IMG/VR virus record: IMGVR_UViG_3300026512_000002
Coordinates: 163,697 to 227,696 of that record
Reading direction: 5' to 3' (one strand)
DNA length: 64,000 nt
From: a virus
Part shown: one piece after another, positions 33,752 to 47,500 of the stretch
Layout: each line of letters begins with the position of its first letter
Position numbering within the stretch: position 1 is the stretch's first letter
Notes under the pieces: generated by a model
Database searches by the model: none
Told to the model about the DNA's origin: nothing
What the model saw: the letters and a program-made list of their open reading frames with translations, nothing else
Translations under genes and position numbers: made by a program

Positions 33752-35489
33752 ACATACCACTACTAAGACTACTTCCTAGTAATTTTTCTGCTAAATTACC
33801 AAATTGATTACTCACAGTACTGATAACATTATCTTTACTCACATAATCAGACCATTTTTGTCTATTACCACTGCCTCTCCAACTAAAATTATCAACAGTA
33901 TCATGTGAAACAAGTCCTACCATATTAACTAAATATAGTGCTAATGCTCCATTTTCCGATATTTCAGATATATCATCAGTCATACTTATTGTTGGAAATA
34001 TATCATTAATTGTTAACGTAACATGTATAGCTAACGGTAACCCATCAACAGACCATGTGCTTTTAGAACCTTTATGCCATGATATATTTGATATATAACC
34101 CATATCGCACACAAAATTACCAGGTATCTCAGCCCTAACTATAAACGGTTCTTGATATGCGTTAAATACGCTACCTCTACGAGGCAAAGCCATACACATT
34201 AACATTATGAGTGGGAAAAATACATTTTCATATATACTATGTGGATCACCATATGGGCTAACAAAATTAAAATCTATATTATAAGTTTTACTATGATGAG
34301 TATTAGACCATATTAAAGCCATATTGATTTGTTCACCCAATGTTGTAGAAGCAGCTGTTACAGATCCCATCATTTTTGCTCTATTAACTAAATTCATCAA
34401 CGATGTCTTAACACTACTAAATGTAGCTGCACCAAGACCAACGTTACCAACAGTATTAGCATCATTTTGCCTATTAGCCATAGACGATTGATTCTGTATA
34501 CTAGCATTACTATTTTCAATATAGCTAGTACTTATATTATCCCTAGCTTCAGCAGCAGCATCGGCATAGAACAAAAAACCATATGATTGCCCAACTGCAT
34601 CTTTACGTCTTTTTTTGGACTCATTATAAACTGAGGATACTTTATCTACAGTAGTATTGTTAGCACTATCTTTCAAAGCTGTTAATAATTGTTCTTTATA
34701 TTGGTTTTCTATTTTGTTGGATTTATTTTTAAGCTCATTTATTTTTTTAAGAAGCTCTTTTTTATACTCACTATAATATGCGCTTACTCGTCCATCGCTT
34801 GTATTACTACAACTTGCATCTCCATCATCGCCAACCTTACAGTTTGATGTACTTAACAATTCTGAAATAGCACCAATTCGCTCATCAGAATTAAAATTAT
34901 TAAGATATCTATCTATTTCGTAATTTACTGCCTTAATCGCTTTAACCTTAGCACTCATGGTAGAAGTATCTGTATCTTCCGTAACAGATTTGCGCATATT
35001 ACTATTAGCACGATCAGATAGTGATGATAATAAACTAGTAGCATCTTTATTAGCCTTTATTATGTTACTAGAAAACGTCTGATCCAACAACCATTCTTCA
35101 CCAAATTTACCTGGTGGAGCAGTTCCCATTTTATCATAACGTAACATAGAACTATATGTGAAATAATGCATGGCTTTAACATATGTGAAATACTCCGATA
35201 CTCGTTCATTAAATTTAGCATTACGACCATCGAACACGACTCCAGGTAAAACATTAGCAACTTTTTTAATAAATTGTGATACAACACCCGAAGTGGTCAT
35301 TTCACCAGGTACTAAATGTAGTAAGGAGAAATTGCTACCAACAGTTTTATTATATGTAGTATGCAGCATATCTATCATAGGGTTGTATTCATATGGTGCA
35401 CCAAAAACTTTAGTACTATATCTACTATAATTACTATCACGTGTAATTAAATTAAACCTACTTTTAACATTCTTTTTAACATCACTCAC
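33744..35489 (-). CDS. Tail hub/tube-associated structural protein, 581 aa
   Basis: GTG start at 35489 (SDVKKNVKSRFNLITRDSNY after it) placed 7 bases from AGGAGG; an earlier GTG touches the ribosome site. The last 200 residues hold YNIDFNFVSPYGDPHSIYEN, VFFPLIMLMCMALPRRGSVF, FIVRAEIPGNFVCDMGYISN and WSVDGLPLAIHVTLTINDIF. This kind of beta domain sits next to tape-measure genes in many large myophages and belongs to tail-tip or baseplate hub proteins. The middle is an Ala/Ser/Asn-rich helical stretch. It is 11 bases after the tape measure on the same strand, so both form the tail core. Confidence 0.72.
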   Translation of the reverse strand: MSDVKKNVKSRFNLITRDSNYSRYSTKVFGAPYEYNPMIDMLHTTYNKTVGSNFSLLHLVPGEMTTSGVVSQFIKKVANVLPGVVFDGRNAKFNERVSEYFTYVKAMHYFTYSSMLRYDKMGTAPPGKFGEEWLLDQTFSSNIIKANKDATSLLSSLSDRANSNMRKSVTEDTDTSTMSAKVKAIKAVNYEIDRYLNNFNSDERIGAISELLSTSNCKVGDDGDASCSNTSDGRVSAYYSEYKKELLKKINELKNKSNKIENQYKEQLLTALKDSANNTTVDKVSSVYNESKKRRKDAVGQSYGFLFYADAAAEARDNISTSYIENSNASIQNQSSMANRQNDANTVGNVGLGAATFSSVKTSLMNLVNRAKMMGSVTAASTTLGEQINMALIWSNTHHSKTYNIDFNFVSPYGDPHSIYENVFFPLIMLMCMALPRRGSVFNAYQEPFIVRAEIPGNFVCDMGYISNISWHKGSKSTWSVDGLPLAIHVTLTINDIFPTISMTDDISEISENGALALYLVNMVGLVSHDTVDNFSWRGSGNRQKWSDYVSKDNVISTVSNQFGNLAEKLLGSSLSSGMSK

Positions 35490-35500
35490 ACACACCTCCT

Positions 35501-38500
35501 TTATAATATATTATACTTCTCATTATTGTTATTAACAATCATGTTATTTAATTGATACATTATTGAACTCACATCCATACCATTATTGTTATTATTCTGT
35601 CCTCTACCAATATTTCGACTATTAGCGCTATGTAATATAGCTTCTATAATTTTCAAATTAGTGGTTGTTATAGTACCGTTTATATTTTTGAGTAATTTTT
35701 CAATAGTGTTCTCATTATTGTTTTTAGCATCACTGTTTTCAACAACAAGATTATTATTATTATCATTTTTCATATATATTAAATTGAGAATTTTAACAAT
35801 TTTATTTAATACACCAAGCATAATATTATCATCAGATGTATTTGGTATATATTTATCATTATTGTTATTATACTTATGACTGTTATAACTTATTTCTATA
35901 TCGCTAGCATCTCCTTTTTGAAAAGTTTCAACATTTCGCTTCTTTTTGTTTGAACTAACCAATGCTCCATTTTCATTATCTTTACTAGGATCATATTTTT
36001 CACCAGTTTCACTATATGTGTTAGCATCCTTTTTCAATAGTTTTGAAGCATCTTTTTCTAAAGCAGCCATTTTTTTTTCAGATAACTTTTTCTTCCCATT
36101 ATTTTTAATAGGTTCATCAATATCCTTAGATATTCTATCAGTTATAACAGTACCTTTTTTATCATTATCAGTAGGTTTAATTTTATGTTTACTGTGGAAT
36201 ATATTATACAATGCCAGTTCTTTATTATTGTCAGGTTTTGTAAAAAAATCATGTCTTATTTGACCATAACCTTCATCTCCAGCATGTTTAGCATACTTAG
36301 CTAGTTCTGTGTGCCATTCTTCAAAATAAGATTTATTAGATGGTTGATGTAACCTTGAAAGAGGTCTAAATAAACCATGTTTTTTAAATAATCCTAATTT
36401 ATCAGCAATTATTAAATCGACACCATTGGCATCTACAGCATACCCAACATTATGAGCCGAATTACCAGGCACGGCTGCTCTAGGATTAGGAACTTTATGA
36501 TATTTCCTTATATAATCATTCATGTCTTTATATGATAATTTATCACCTGGTTTTAGATTAAAGGCGAGTCTAGCCTGTTTCTCTATATCTCTATATCCTG
36601 AATTTACATGTATTTTACGACCCGTTAAATTATAGTAATCACTAGCCATTTCTAAAAACGGTTTTCGTAATTCAGGATTAACTTTTTCAAAACTAGCAAT
36701 ATTACCATCTATAGGTAATTCATTTTGTAATAAACCATATTTGTGTTTTTTAATTTGATTCCATTGGCCATCACTATTTTGTCTAAAACCAAAATTCTCG
36801 GTCAATTGAGTCGAATATTTATTATAATCTTTAGTTGATAAATCCGCAGCCCTGGTAATATTAACTTTTTCAACTTTACCAGTTTTTTTATTTTTAATAT
36901 TTTTAGTTACATAGTTACCATTTTTATCTTTCACAGCAACTCTTTTATTTAACAATGTTAGCAATTGTTTATTATTTAAATTTTTAGAAACATCTCTATC
37001 GCTAGAATAATTATTAGAATCAATATTATTTCCACCAGATATTTTTTTGAGAATGTTATCAAATTTTGTAAAAACAGTATTTGTTGTCGAAGCATTATAT
37101 TGCATCATTTTACCATCATTATCACGTATATTGGTAGTATATGTATGTGATTTGACATGTTCACGTTTAATATCTTCTAACAACTCTGCACGTGTTGGTA
37201 ATTTTATTTTCATTATAGTATCTATTTCAGCATTGAGACTATCTATATTTGCAATAGTAACTTTATCAATTTTTCTAAAATAATTGCTAATACGTTTTCT
37301 CACTTTAAGTATGCGCTTTAAACTGAGTTCAATAAGAGTATCCCATTTATCAATAACATTTATTATATCTTTATCAGGAAAATCTTTGTTTAATTTAGCA
37401 ATATATGTTGTAAACGCATTTATATTAGTAGCATATATATTAATTCTACTTTCAGCTAGTGTAAGATCTGTTCTTTTATTAGCTACACCATATGTATCTA
37501 TTTTAAATTGCTCATCATCATATATATCTTTTGGTTTAGTAACTGCTTCTTTTTTTGTATCCTCAACTTTCTTTTTAGAAACAGAAGATTTTTTTTCTTT
37601 TTTAATTTTTTTTACATGACCATTTATCAACATAGGTTTAAAATCATATGTTTTAGCATCTTCTTTTTTTTCAGGTATAAAACTTTTGATATATTCCAAA
37701 CCTTTAGTAAACCATGTTTTATGAGTTTTCTTATATTCTACTACTAACTCTTTTCTAAAATTATCTACCCAATCAACATCTATGACTTCTCGCCTATATT
37801 TTTCAACAATACCTATTGATACTGTTTCAGCATCATCAATAAATAATGTTTCACTATTATAATCTTTAACCAATTTATTTTCATAATCAATTAATTTCTC
37901 AATATATTTTTCAGCTAACTTAACACCTTCAACCTTATACCAATTATCATCATTCAACTTCAATAATTCCAACTCATCTGTAAAACGATCAATATAATTA
38001 GTAACAATGTCTATATATGTTTCCATTATTTTCTTAGATAATTTATCAACAACTGCTCTATTTGTATCCCAATGTTGTTTATTATATTTATCAACAGCAC
38101 GTTCTAAATCACGATATATTTTCTTAGAAGTGACATTATTTCCTAAAACATTTTCTTTCATAGCATTTATAACTTCATCAGTAGCAGCAATATCTGTTTT
38201 GATTTTCTTTTCTTTATCTTTAACGGTATTTGTTACAAATTTAATATTAATCTTAGAAGGATCTTTATATTTATCTATAAACTTATCTATCTCAACATAC
38301 GATTCCCGTAAATTATAAATATTTGTAGTATTTTTTAATGTATCCAAGTATTTTTTTGCTTCATTAATAATATTCATATATGTATTATATTTATCCCACA
38401 TTTTAACTAGAACAGTTTCTTTATTCATAACATTTAACAATATATCAGAATATTTTGATATCATATTACGTAATATTGCACCATAAATATCGATTTGTTT

Positions 38501-41500
38501 ATCAATACTTATTTTATCAATAAAGTCATGATCACCACGTGTTGTTTTATTAATTTTTTTCAATTTTTCATATTCATTATCATATTCATTAGTTTCCTCA
38601 TAATCTAATTTTCGATAACTATTACTCATATCTGTTAGTTTATTTTTAATATTATCTACCCATAAAACATTATCATTATATATATCACAATCTTTTTCAA
38701 CTCTAATAAATAATTTTTTTATATTATTAATAGTTTCATCAGTAATAGATTTATCTGGCATTTTATAATACTCTAACATTTTTTCAATATATGATTCATA
38801 TAAACGTTTCTTTTCTAATTTTTTAATACTAGTATTAGATATATTTTCCATATTTTTAGATATTTTATCACCTACTATTCTAATATACGAACTAAGTTGA
38901 ATTTTAAGTCGTTTAATAAGATCTAATCTCATTTGTAAAGTTAACCCACCTTTAATGTAATTTTCGCTATTAGATATTTTTTCAATAGCAACTTTATTAT
39001 CTAAAACATTTTCAACAGTCTCTTTTTTAGGAATAATTTTATCAAACGATAATATACTACTTATTTTATTTTTAACTATAAGCCGTCTTTGATATATTTT
39101 CAGAAGCTCATATGGATCTTGTAAACTATCAATTTTTTTAAAAATAGCTGGTAGTTTTAATTTCTGCAACATAGCATCAAGTTTTTTCGTAGCAGCTAGT
39201 CTTTTAATTATTTTTTCTCGACCATAATCATTTCTCATACTATATACATTATTTACTTCTGATATAACATCCATAAAGTTAACTTTATTAAGGATATCGA
39301 TAATATCACCATAACTATCTTGTATCATGGACAATAATCTATTATTATTATCAACATCAGCGACATTGGTACTATTAGATATTTTGTTCTTAATATCAGT
39401 TAAAATATTATTATAACTGTCTTTATATAAATATATTTTTTTAGCTGAGATAACTAATTTTTTTCTAATACTTAATATTAAATCCGAAGACATCATGGTT
39501 AACCTTACTTCATCTTCTGAAGCACCTACAGCACTATTGTAGTATTTAAGATTCTTATTCTCTTCTTTAGTTAACACACTATTATCTTTCAATATATTTT
39601 TAACAATATCGGCCTTCTTATATTTACCAAAATCTTCGACATATTTTTTAATAAATTCGTCAAAATCTACTAATTGAATATCTCTAAATTTATTAACAAT
39701 ATTTATATATTCAGATGTCGTAATTTTATCAGAATATGTCAATCTCACAATATCATTATATAATTTTAATAACATATTATATGCTGATCGCAAACTTTCT
39801 AAAATATCATTTTTATTTTCGGCACCAATCTCTTTAATATTAATCAGTTTACTAATATTTTTTTTCAATGACAATAATTTACTTTCAACCATTACTTTAA
39901 ATTTCTTAAGCTTAGTTTTTAATTCAACAGATACATTATCTTGTAATTGAACCAACTTTTCTTTATCATCAGCATTTTTACTATTTTTAAGTTCCACTAT
40001 TTCATTATCAGTATTCTTTAATTTAGATAAACCATCTGATATAAATTTATTAATATCTTTAACACTCGATTTTGTATATGTTGCTACGTTCGCATATGTT
40101 TCTTTTAATATATTTGTAATTGAAGTATTAAGTAATTTCTTATATATGCGCCTAGCATTATTCATAACACTATCTGATATTTTTTTTAAACCTTTAATTT
40201 TAACAAGTTCTATTTTTCTAATATCTAATTCGGAAACATACGCTGTTAAACGCGATATCATTTCCCTACCTTCAGAGGTACCTGATTTCACTTTCATAGA
40301 TTTTATTTTATTTTTAACATAAGTGATTTTATCATCAATATCCCTTATACCTTGTTCAATTTCTGCTTTATACTTACTTGTTTTAATATCAACTAATTCT
40401 TTAACACTTGAAACTGCTTCTTTAACACTAATTAAATCTATATTTCTGACATCTTTTACAAATTTTTTTAAATCTAAACCACCAATATCTTTAGCTTTGT
40501 TTAATATTTCACTTGTTTTATTTTTAAGCAACATTGATACTTCTTTAATATATTCTTTCACACTATTATTGGTTAATGATTTATCTGTTAAAGAATTTTC
40601 CAATTTATCTAAAAGTATTTTGGATTCATTTATTACATTCTGTATAAAATTACGATAGACATTAGGTTTTCCTGTAGAACTATTATATGTTGAAGTCAAA
40701 GCAGTTATATAATTACGAACTTTCACTATCAATAACGCTATCTTATTTAAAGCATCAGAAGTGATACCACCACCACTCATTATTGTTTTAGATATTTCTG
40801 ACAATTTTTTATAGTCACCTCTACGATACATTTCTATAGCTTGCTCAGATTTAGCAAAAGCATTCAAACCTTTCATGTTTAAAAAAATATCAGATCTATT
40901 AACAACTTTTTCAGCTAAATGTGGTGTAAATGTTCTTCCGTTCAAAACATCTTCTAGCTCTTTAACAATTTTTTCACCACGTTTAGCACCATCTAAATCC
41001 TTCATTTTAATTAAACCAGATATTTTTTCTTCCATTAAACTAATTTGATACTTTATTAAATACATATATGATGATCGTAGCCTTAACGCATATTTACGTT
41101 GTTTCAAAGACCCATCGTCAGCTTCTGCAAAATTTTTAAAATCGGAAGCAATAGAAACTCTAGTAGCTATTTCAGTATTTGCTCTACGATCTATTAAACT
41201 ACCTTTTTTATCTCTCATATATAATAGATTATTTATCTTAGTAAAAGTTTTTTTAACACTAACACCTAATTCATTAGCACCGGTTTTAGCATACTTACCC
41301 CATAATATAATGAATATATTATATAAACTCCAACCTTCTTCAGCTTTACGGTGAACACTATCACTTTTTTCACCATCTAGTTCACCAAAATAAAATTTAG
41401 CATTATCAACCATATTACTAATAACACCATCACCACTCCTAACTTTTTTATAATCATCAATATTATTTACAAAATATTTTTTATCTTTTTTAGGAAACAA

Positions 41501-44500
41501 CGCTGGTAACAACACTGTTGTTATAAATGTTGGTAGCTTCATACCTGTTTTTCTTTTTTCTTCAAATAACATAGACCATTTACTAAAGTCTCTAGTAAAC
41601 ATAACTATTTGTTTTTCATTAATTGCAAAATAATTCATATAGTTATTTCGTTGATTTGTAGTGAACCACTTCTTATCCATAGACATTAACATGGTTTCAA
41701 ATTCATTTTTCATATTTATCGCTTCATCGGCATCTATCTCACGACCAGCAAATTTATCTAATTTAACAGAAGTATATGAAGCAATTTTAGTAGCCTCATA
41801 TCCGCTACCATATTGACCTTCAATATTTTTGAAAATAGATATGTATTTATACGGATTTGATTTTTTCTTTAATATTTTAACATCTCTAATAAATTTGTGA
41901 ATACCCTTTTTGGTTTCAGCATCTCTTATTTTAGCAAACTCATAAGCACCAAAACCAACATATCCTGCAGCAGCAAACCATCTTACACCAGGTATTGTCA
42001 TACCTATGGATAATGCTGTTCTAATACCATCTGACTTAGCTTGTTCACCTCTTTTTTCAGACAAGGATTGGATTTGTAAATCTAATTCATCTACCAACAT
42101 AGGTCTCAAACTAGGATGCTTAGCAGCAGCTACTAACATATTGAACAATTCCGGTTGTTCAGCATATTCTTTTTTCAACGCACCTATATTATAACTATGT
42201 ATATTACTTATATAATTCTTAGTTTTACTCAACTTATCTATTAATCTTGTGGTAAGTGACCATCTTTTATAACCCTTATACATACCATATAATGCTAAAC
42301 CAACACCGGCCCATCTTAAAGCCACTTTTAAACCAGCACCACTTTTAAAACCAGTCACAACACCTGATAAAGTGTTTTTAAAACCAATAAACATCTTACC
42401 TATTCTAGCACTAGTACTGGTTTTTGCAACACCCAATCCAGCTTTAATCTTACGATATAATAGTACCTGAGAAGCGAAACCCGCAACTGAAGCAACATTG
42501 TCAACAATACCTGAATCATCTGTAGAATTATTATTAGATAATGATTTGATTTTGTTTGATCCGGATATAACACCATATCTATTTTTTGATTTACCAATAC
42601 TAGTTTTACCATTAGTGTTATCAGTAAAATCATCATTATATTTAGATTTATTAATAGCATTGCGAGCGGCATCAATATCATTTTTAGCTTTTATTTTAGC
42701 TGATTCTTCTTTCTTTTCTCTTTCTTTTTCTTTTAAGTCTTCTCGTTTAATATTATCATTCACAAGTTTATTATCATTGGCCACCTGTGCTTCACTAGTA
42801 CCTGTTATAACTGCTTTAATTTCCTCTAATTTATCAGTAATCTTATTTGTATTCTTATTATCATTAGATACAATGTCTAATTTTCCATCTTTTGAAAAAA
42901 ATGCACTATTTTTGTCATCACCAGCAACATTTTTCTTATACCATTCCTCAGCTTTCTGCTCATTTTTACGTATACCTGTAAGACTAAACGCCCAATACCT
43001 TTTTTTACTAGCCATAACATCTAATTTTTCTTTAAACGCCTTCCACTCTTTTACAGTAAAAAAAGAATTTTTCTCACCATACAGTTTTTTACCTTCCGGT
43101 AACTTTCTGTTATAATCTTCTAATTCGGCACCAGTTATCTTACCCAATTTAGCTAAACGTAAAGCCTTCTGTTCAAAACTAACTTTATCATGAGCATTTA
43201 TTCTTTTAAATAAAGTTGCTGCTCCACCAGCAGTACCAGTAACTACACCAGCAACCTTACCTAGACCTCTCAATATTGTTGATATCCAACCGCCGACACC
43301 TCTATGTCTCATCATATTTTTTTCAACATGTTCAGCATGTTTATAAACTTCAACATATCCTTGATAACCTATATTACCAATTATTTTATCACGGATCTGT
43401 GGTTCTAACAAATTAACTCGTGTAAGCAACCCAGCACTAATACGTTTCTTTAACCAATAAACATCCCAACTATCTTTCCATAAATGTTTAAAATATATAC
43501 GCATTCTATCTGTTAAACGTTCACCAATTTCCCTATTATCTAATTTATATAATGCTTCATATAATGATTTGGATTTATCTCTCGATTCCGCCTTAGCAGC
43601 AATATCATATACTCTCCGTAGCCTAATACTGCCAATAGCACCCCCACCAAATGTATCTGTTAATTCGGCTTTTATGTCAGAGTTTTGTAATTTTGATAAT
43701 GTTAACTCACCACGCTCTGCCATCTTCATATATTTTTTAAATTCTTTACGAGCAGCTCTAGCATCAAAAAAATGTAATTTATTCCAATATAACCCACTCG
43801 ATTTATCATTTCTATTAATCTTTTTCTTTTTATTAATAGCTTTCCACATATTGTCACGATCTTTCTTTATCTTAATAGTTGCTGCTAATCTTCTTAATTT
43901 TTCAAAACCATCCTCACCAAATGATTGTATTAGCGACAACCTAACATCTTTTTTATTAAAATCGTCTTCAACCATAAAACCGGTCTTTATCTTACGAATA
44001 GCAAAACGCCAATGAACTTTATCCAAAGCATATTTACCAACCTTATATGCTAAAAATAACGGTGGTGCTGTTACAGCAACAGCTGTTTTACCAACCGGTA
44101 TCAATACTTTCTTTAATGTTAACGCATCTTCTTTAGATATAGCAACACGCATATATCCATCGTAGTAACTCTTACCTTTTTTAGGACCAAATGTTTCTAA
44201 TATATGTTTTTTATTTTTTATCAAATATGCTGGTGTTATAAATCCACTTTTAACACCAGCCCATAATTTAAGATGTAATTTTTTAACATCTATATATTTA
44301 TCTATTTCCTCATCAGCAATACCTACTAAATCAGATGTTAAACTTTTATTAGCATACTTAGTTTCACCACTTTCAACCTGTTTCTTTAAATCAACAGCTC
44401 GATCATACAATTTTTCATATTTTTTCTCACCAAATTTCTTAGATAAATATGATTTACTTTTTTTAAGGGTCTCGACTCTTATTCTACCACTATCAACAAA

Positions 44501-47500
44501 ATTAGATATTATATTATAACTCCTATCATTGAAGAAATCTTTAGCACTATCACTATATTTGGCCATAAACTGTTCGTACACAGTATCAGTTTTTTGTTGT
44601 AATGTTGCAATACCACTATCTATTTTACCAATCTTCATATTTATAAATTTGCTGATATTATCAGGATTAGAAATATTTTTAGCCACATATTCAGCAACCT
44701 TTTTATCTGTTAACCCAATAACAGGAACATCTTTTATAAATTTTGCAATAAGTTTCTTAAGCTTATCTTTATCAGATATTATTTCATCAACAGTATTTTG
44801 TGGTAATGTTAATTTTTCAATAACATATTGATGAAAAATAGGATCGTTCACTAGCTCACGTTTACGAATCTCAACACCACTACTTGTTTTAGTATACAAT
44901 CTTTTCCCAAATAATCCTTTTTCCAACAACATTGGTTTATCTATAAAATCAGCATCATACTTAACAGATCCAACTGTTTTACCAACTGTGGTATTGTCAT
45001 CTCTATCACGCTTACCAGACATGTGAACGGTAGCTTCATATGAGTTTTTACTATTAATATTATCTGATATGGCAGAAGCCATGTTTGTAAAAGCTTGATA
45101 AATTTCAATATTTTTCTCATCTCTATCACCAAAAGTATTATTGAGTATATCAGCAACTTTACCAGGTTCCATCATTATTTCATTAAGAATACCTAAACCT
45201 AACTCTTTAGTAACACCTTCTGGTAATACAAATTCCCCATCCCTTATACCAATGATACCAGTATCACCCTCTGGAACTTCAACATCTTGTACTATTCTTT
45301 TATTCTTTTTCGCAACATGCTTGTTAAATAAACCTCCAAGAAAATATCCATCCGGTTTAAGCATTTTAGCTTCAGTAACTAAACCACCTTTACTATGACC
45401 TATTAAGCTAAAATCACCCTGCTTCTCCATATCTTTTATCATTTCATCATTAGTTGTTTTGGAATCATCTTCTTCTATGTCAATGTTAATAGCACCTGTT
45501 AAATTACTAACATCTCTTTCAGCATCTCGGCTATCTTTCTTATTCTCCTCTATATCTCTTCGCGTTTTTAGCTCGGCTACATACAGTTGTTTTTTATACT
45601 CATCTCTTTCTAAATCGTTAATATTTCCAATTAATTTTTTAAGATAACTATTTAATACTGTTAGCGAAGCATCATCAATATCGGTTAAATTGGCTCCTTC
45701 AGTAGCTCCTTTACCTAAAATCGTTTCAAACAAATTGGATAAACTATATGTGTTAACATCATCTAATTTATTAGCTCCTCTATATAGCATACTTGTTAGA
45801 AAATCACTATTTTCCTCACCATTCTTCACATAACGATCTCTACCTTTCCTAAAATTAGCTTTTACTAATAATTTTTTAACCTGTTCCTCTGTTAATGTTT
45901 TATTAACAGATAACCAATCTAATAATTTAGTTTTAATTTTTTTAAATGTTGGTTTATAACCACCATTTACTAAATCTATCATAGGTTGTGAATCTGATAT
46001 TAATTCCTTTATATATGGCGTTATTAAACCACCATGATCTTTAGCATATGCACGTATACTATCACTATATATATTATTTTTACCACTTGTAAAAGCTTTC
46101 AAAACATCTGTATCAATACTTAACTTAGTTAATAGAGCTGAATAACCTTCATCCGTTAATATAGTATTTACAGCCACTTGTGATATAACATCTTTATCAA
46201 CATTTTCAAATTTATTAACATTTAAATCACTAATACTTGCCTGTAGACTTTCAAACACATCATTTTTACGAAGATTATTCCCTTCAACATCTACTATATT
46301 GGTTATAAGCTTAAACACAGCTTCACCGACATCTCCTAAACCCTCTAAACGTCTAGCTTTAACAGCCAATTCAGCTAACAATCCCCTATGATTACCAGCA
46401 TATTTATTGAAATCTATAGATTGTAATACTTTCATAGCTTGAGCTATATGATTATCTAATTTTATACGCTCAGTTTCCTTTTGAGATGCTAAGTTTTTTT
46501 GTTTTGCAAGATATTGATTTTTCCTATTATAATATACTTCGCCATTTTCATCTATAATATCTTCATCATATAATTGATTTTTAAACTTTTCTTCAAGAGT
46601 TTTTTCCATATCTGTTTTAATCTTAGCATATATGTTACTTAACTCTTCATTGTTTTTAAAGACTTCAACGCTTTTAACATGTTCAACATTAAATAGCTTA
46701 TCTTCCATTTCTTTTCTAGTTACTAAAACACCGCCATTATCATAATCTACAATCTGTTCTCTACCTTCACTGAGTTCAACTCCTTTAATTTTAGCATATT
46801 TGGATCGTTCAGCATCTCTTGGTATACCAGCTATAAGTATATCTCGCATATCATCTTTTAATAAATGATATACTGTTTCATTAACATTTAGTATTTTTGA
46901 TAGATATGATGGTATAGATGTTACCAGTGCTTTACGACTAACCCCATCCCAAGCAACTTTACCTTTAGTATAACTACCAGCCACATCTTTCATAGTTACA
47001 TTATATTCAGGATCTTCCATATCCCCAAATAATTCACCTAGCATACGTAACATAGGATTCTTAGCTGTGGAAAAACTAGACATTGTAGAACTTAGACGTT
47101 TATTAAATGATGCAAAACTAGAATTAAATTCACCCATAGCTTTTTTAATATTTGTTGGTATTATATTAGGTAACAACATTGATGATAAGAATGGCATAGC
47201 ACCCTTCTGACCAAATTCAGCTAATAATCTGCCACCAACACCATTTTGGAACTCTTCATATTTATTACGCAATGCATCGCCCATTGATAATTTTTCTTTA
47301 TGCAAATCACCATATGGAGTATCACCGTTACTAGACGTATATGAACCACTAGCTGTTACAGTCTCATTACCACGGCTCTGTATACCGCTCATTGTCTGAC
47401 CTAAAGCAGCTAATAATTCTACAGTTTTACTTTGAAAAGCATATGTTCTAGAATGAAACTGTTGAATTTGATTTCTTTGAAAATCAACCATTTTAACTTG

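Noticed and set aside
42400-43115. Long plus- and minus-strand frames inside the tape-measure gene
   Set aside because: They have no ribosome sites and lie in antisense or shifted frames of the 4184-residue protein.
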